Positions 4,891-5,867 of a stretch of DNA of 5,867 nt are shown here, piece after piece. The notes under the pieces were generated by a model that saw only the letters and a program-made list of their open reading frames with translations, was not told the DNA's origin and made no database searches. The stretch spans positions 1 to 5,867 of the forward strand of contig MUKB01000080.1 of the NCBI GenBank assembly GCA_002049785.1. The letters are read 5' to 3'. Origin of the DNA: Caldifarciminota bacterium 4484_100. Lineage in GTDB: Bacteria; Hydrothermota; Tepidihabitantia; SM23-42. How positions within the stretch are numbered: position 1 is the stretch's first letter; every line of letters starts with the position of its first letter. A program made the translations under genes and the position numbers.

Positions 4891-5867
4891 TTGGAGTTTC
4901 AATTGACTGATGAACAGAAATTGTTAAAGAAAACTGTCAGGGAGTTTTGTGATAAAGAGATTGCTTCGGTTGTGAGGGAGATTGATCAGGAATCGAAGAT
5001 ACCTGACCAAATAATTAAAAAGCTGGCGCTTATGAACCTGCTGGGTATGACAGTTTCAGGTGAATACGGCGGAGTAGAAGCTGAGCCGATAACAGTTGGT
5101 GTCATTGTTGAGGAGCTTGCAAGGGCTGATGTCAGCTGTGCCATTCCGACATTTTTTCTGGTTCAGTGTGCCTGGGGCTATATCCTTGATAAATATGGTT
5201 CTACCCGGATTAAACAGGACATTCTTCCTAAGGTGACAAAGGGCTCTGCCTTTTTAGGTATTGCCGCGACCGAACCTGATGTTGGATCAGACCTGGCGAA
5301 TATGAAGACGGTTGCTAAAAAATCTGAAGATAGGTATATAGTCAGCGGTGAGAAGCTCTTTATAAGTGGTATAAACGAAGTTATGAATCAACTCCCTGAA
5401 GGTGGTGGTTATCTGACCTTGGTGCGGACCAGTCCTGAGAAAGGGGTCAGGGGTATGAGTCTATTCTATATCCCGTTGAAAGGTACCGATGGGATAACAA
5501 CCACCATCCTTGAGGACTGGGGAAGGAAAGGTATATCCTCAGGCGGTTTTGTCCTGGATGGGGTCGAGTTATCCCGGGACAACCTCATCGGAGAAGAGGA
5601 TCGGGGTTTTTACATTGCGATGGAGGGGTTCGATTATGCCCGGGCGATTATATCAGTAGTATGCTGTGGTTCAGCAATGAGGTCTTTAGAAAGGTCGATG
5701 GAACATATAAAATCGCGGCGTGTGTTTGGTCAGCCGATTGGAAGATATGAGGGTGTTCAGTTCAAATTGGCTGAACACTGGGCCCGATTGGACGCAGTAA
5801 GGCTTCTGGGTTATAAGGCATTATGGGCCTATCATAAAGAACAGACTGAGAAGTCCTTTAGTAGATT
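4891..5867 (+). CDS. Acyl-CoA dehydrogenase, C-terminus beyond the window
   Basis: From TTG 4891, 325 codons are open to the right edge; the family is usually about 380-400 residues, so the last 60-75 are missing. The enzyme oxidises an acyl-CoA to a 2,3-enoyl-CoA using FAD and passes electrons to electron-transfer flavoprotein. Visible marks are the N-terminal helical domain (LTDEQKLLKKTVREF), NLLGMTVSGEYGG (49-61), the flavin/substrate motif ATEPDVGSD (126-134), GEKLFISG (153-160), and the C-terminal FAD/dimer segment RVFGQPIGRYEGVQFKLAE. The isovaleryl-CoA-type catalytic Glu position is Ala250 (FDYAR), so the base would be the MCAD-type Glu, which lies past the edge. The FDYARAIISVVCCGSAMRSL region recalls cyclohexanecarboxyl-CoA-type dehydrogenases, but substrate cannot be assigned. 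The gene probably begins or continues a catabolic operon. Confidence 0.92.
   Translation, partial: MEFQLTDEQKLLKKTVREFCDKEIASVVREIDQESKIPDQIIKKLALMNLLGMTVSGEYGGVEAEPITVGVIVEELARADVSCAIPTFFLVQCAWGYILDKYGSTRIKQDILPKVTKGSAFLGIAATEPDVGSDLANMKTVAKKSEDRYIVSGEKLFISGINEVMNQLPEGGGYLTLVRTSPEKGVRGMSLFYIPLKGTDGITTTILEDWGRKGISSGGFVLDGVELSRDNLIGEEDRGFYIAMEGFDYARAIISVVCCGSAMRSLERSMEHIKSRRVFGQPIGRYEGVQFKLAEHWARLDAVRLLGYKALWAYHKEQTEKSFSR

Overview
The window looks like a piece of chromosome (roughly 40% G+C by eye) from an uncultured Gram-negative, probably anaerobic bacterium. The envelope genes point to an outer membrane: two lipoproteins and one signal-peptide protein ending in an aromatic-terminated beta-strand-like region. 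A four-cysteine uracil-DNA glycosylase and a fatty/aromatic acyl-CoA dehydrogenase fit an anaerobic or syntrophic lifestyle. No marker gene fixes the phylum. All recognisable genes lie on the plus strand.

Bases 1-324 hold no convincing gene. They contain a chain of hairpins, including a two-hairpin palindromic element bracketed by an 8-bp direct repeat. This material abuts the headless remnant (325-456) of a MntA-type antitoxin gene. The remnant still overlaps, by ATGA, an intact HepT-type toxin gene (453-794), so this toxin-antitoxin pair has lost the catalytic half of its antitoxin. A short spacer with a GGGGTCAGACC motif and a hairpin follows. Next is a divergent family 4/5-like uracil-DNA glycosylase (934-1647).

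Bases 1648-2106 contain a perfect 36-bp palindrome and a small zinc-ribbon ORF that seems to have lost a metal-binding cysteine. From 2107 to 4782 there are four envelope genes without a recognised function: a lipoprotein, a small multi-pass membrane protein, a 383-aa exported protein with an outer-membrane-like C-terminus, and a second, small lipoprotein-like protein. Most have good ribosome binding sites. Promoter-like sequences precede the membrane protein and the 383-aa protein, so at least two transcription units are likely.

A 32-codon frame (4782-4880) bridges the last lipoprotein gene and the right-hand gene. That gene is an acyl-CoA dehydrogenase starting at TTG 4891 behind a perfect AAGGAGG; it runs off the right edge. 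The window reads as an accessory or intergenic-rich stretch (toxin remnant, repeats, orphan envelope proteins) joined to a catabolic gene. I found no CRISPR array, tRNA, rRNA or complete transposase, and no clear multi-gene novel defence system. The most notable feature is the toxin with a beheaded antitoxin next to a structured repeat.
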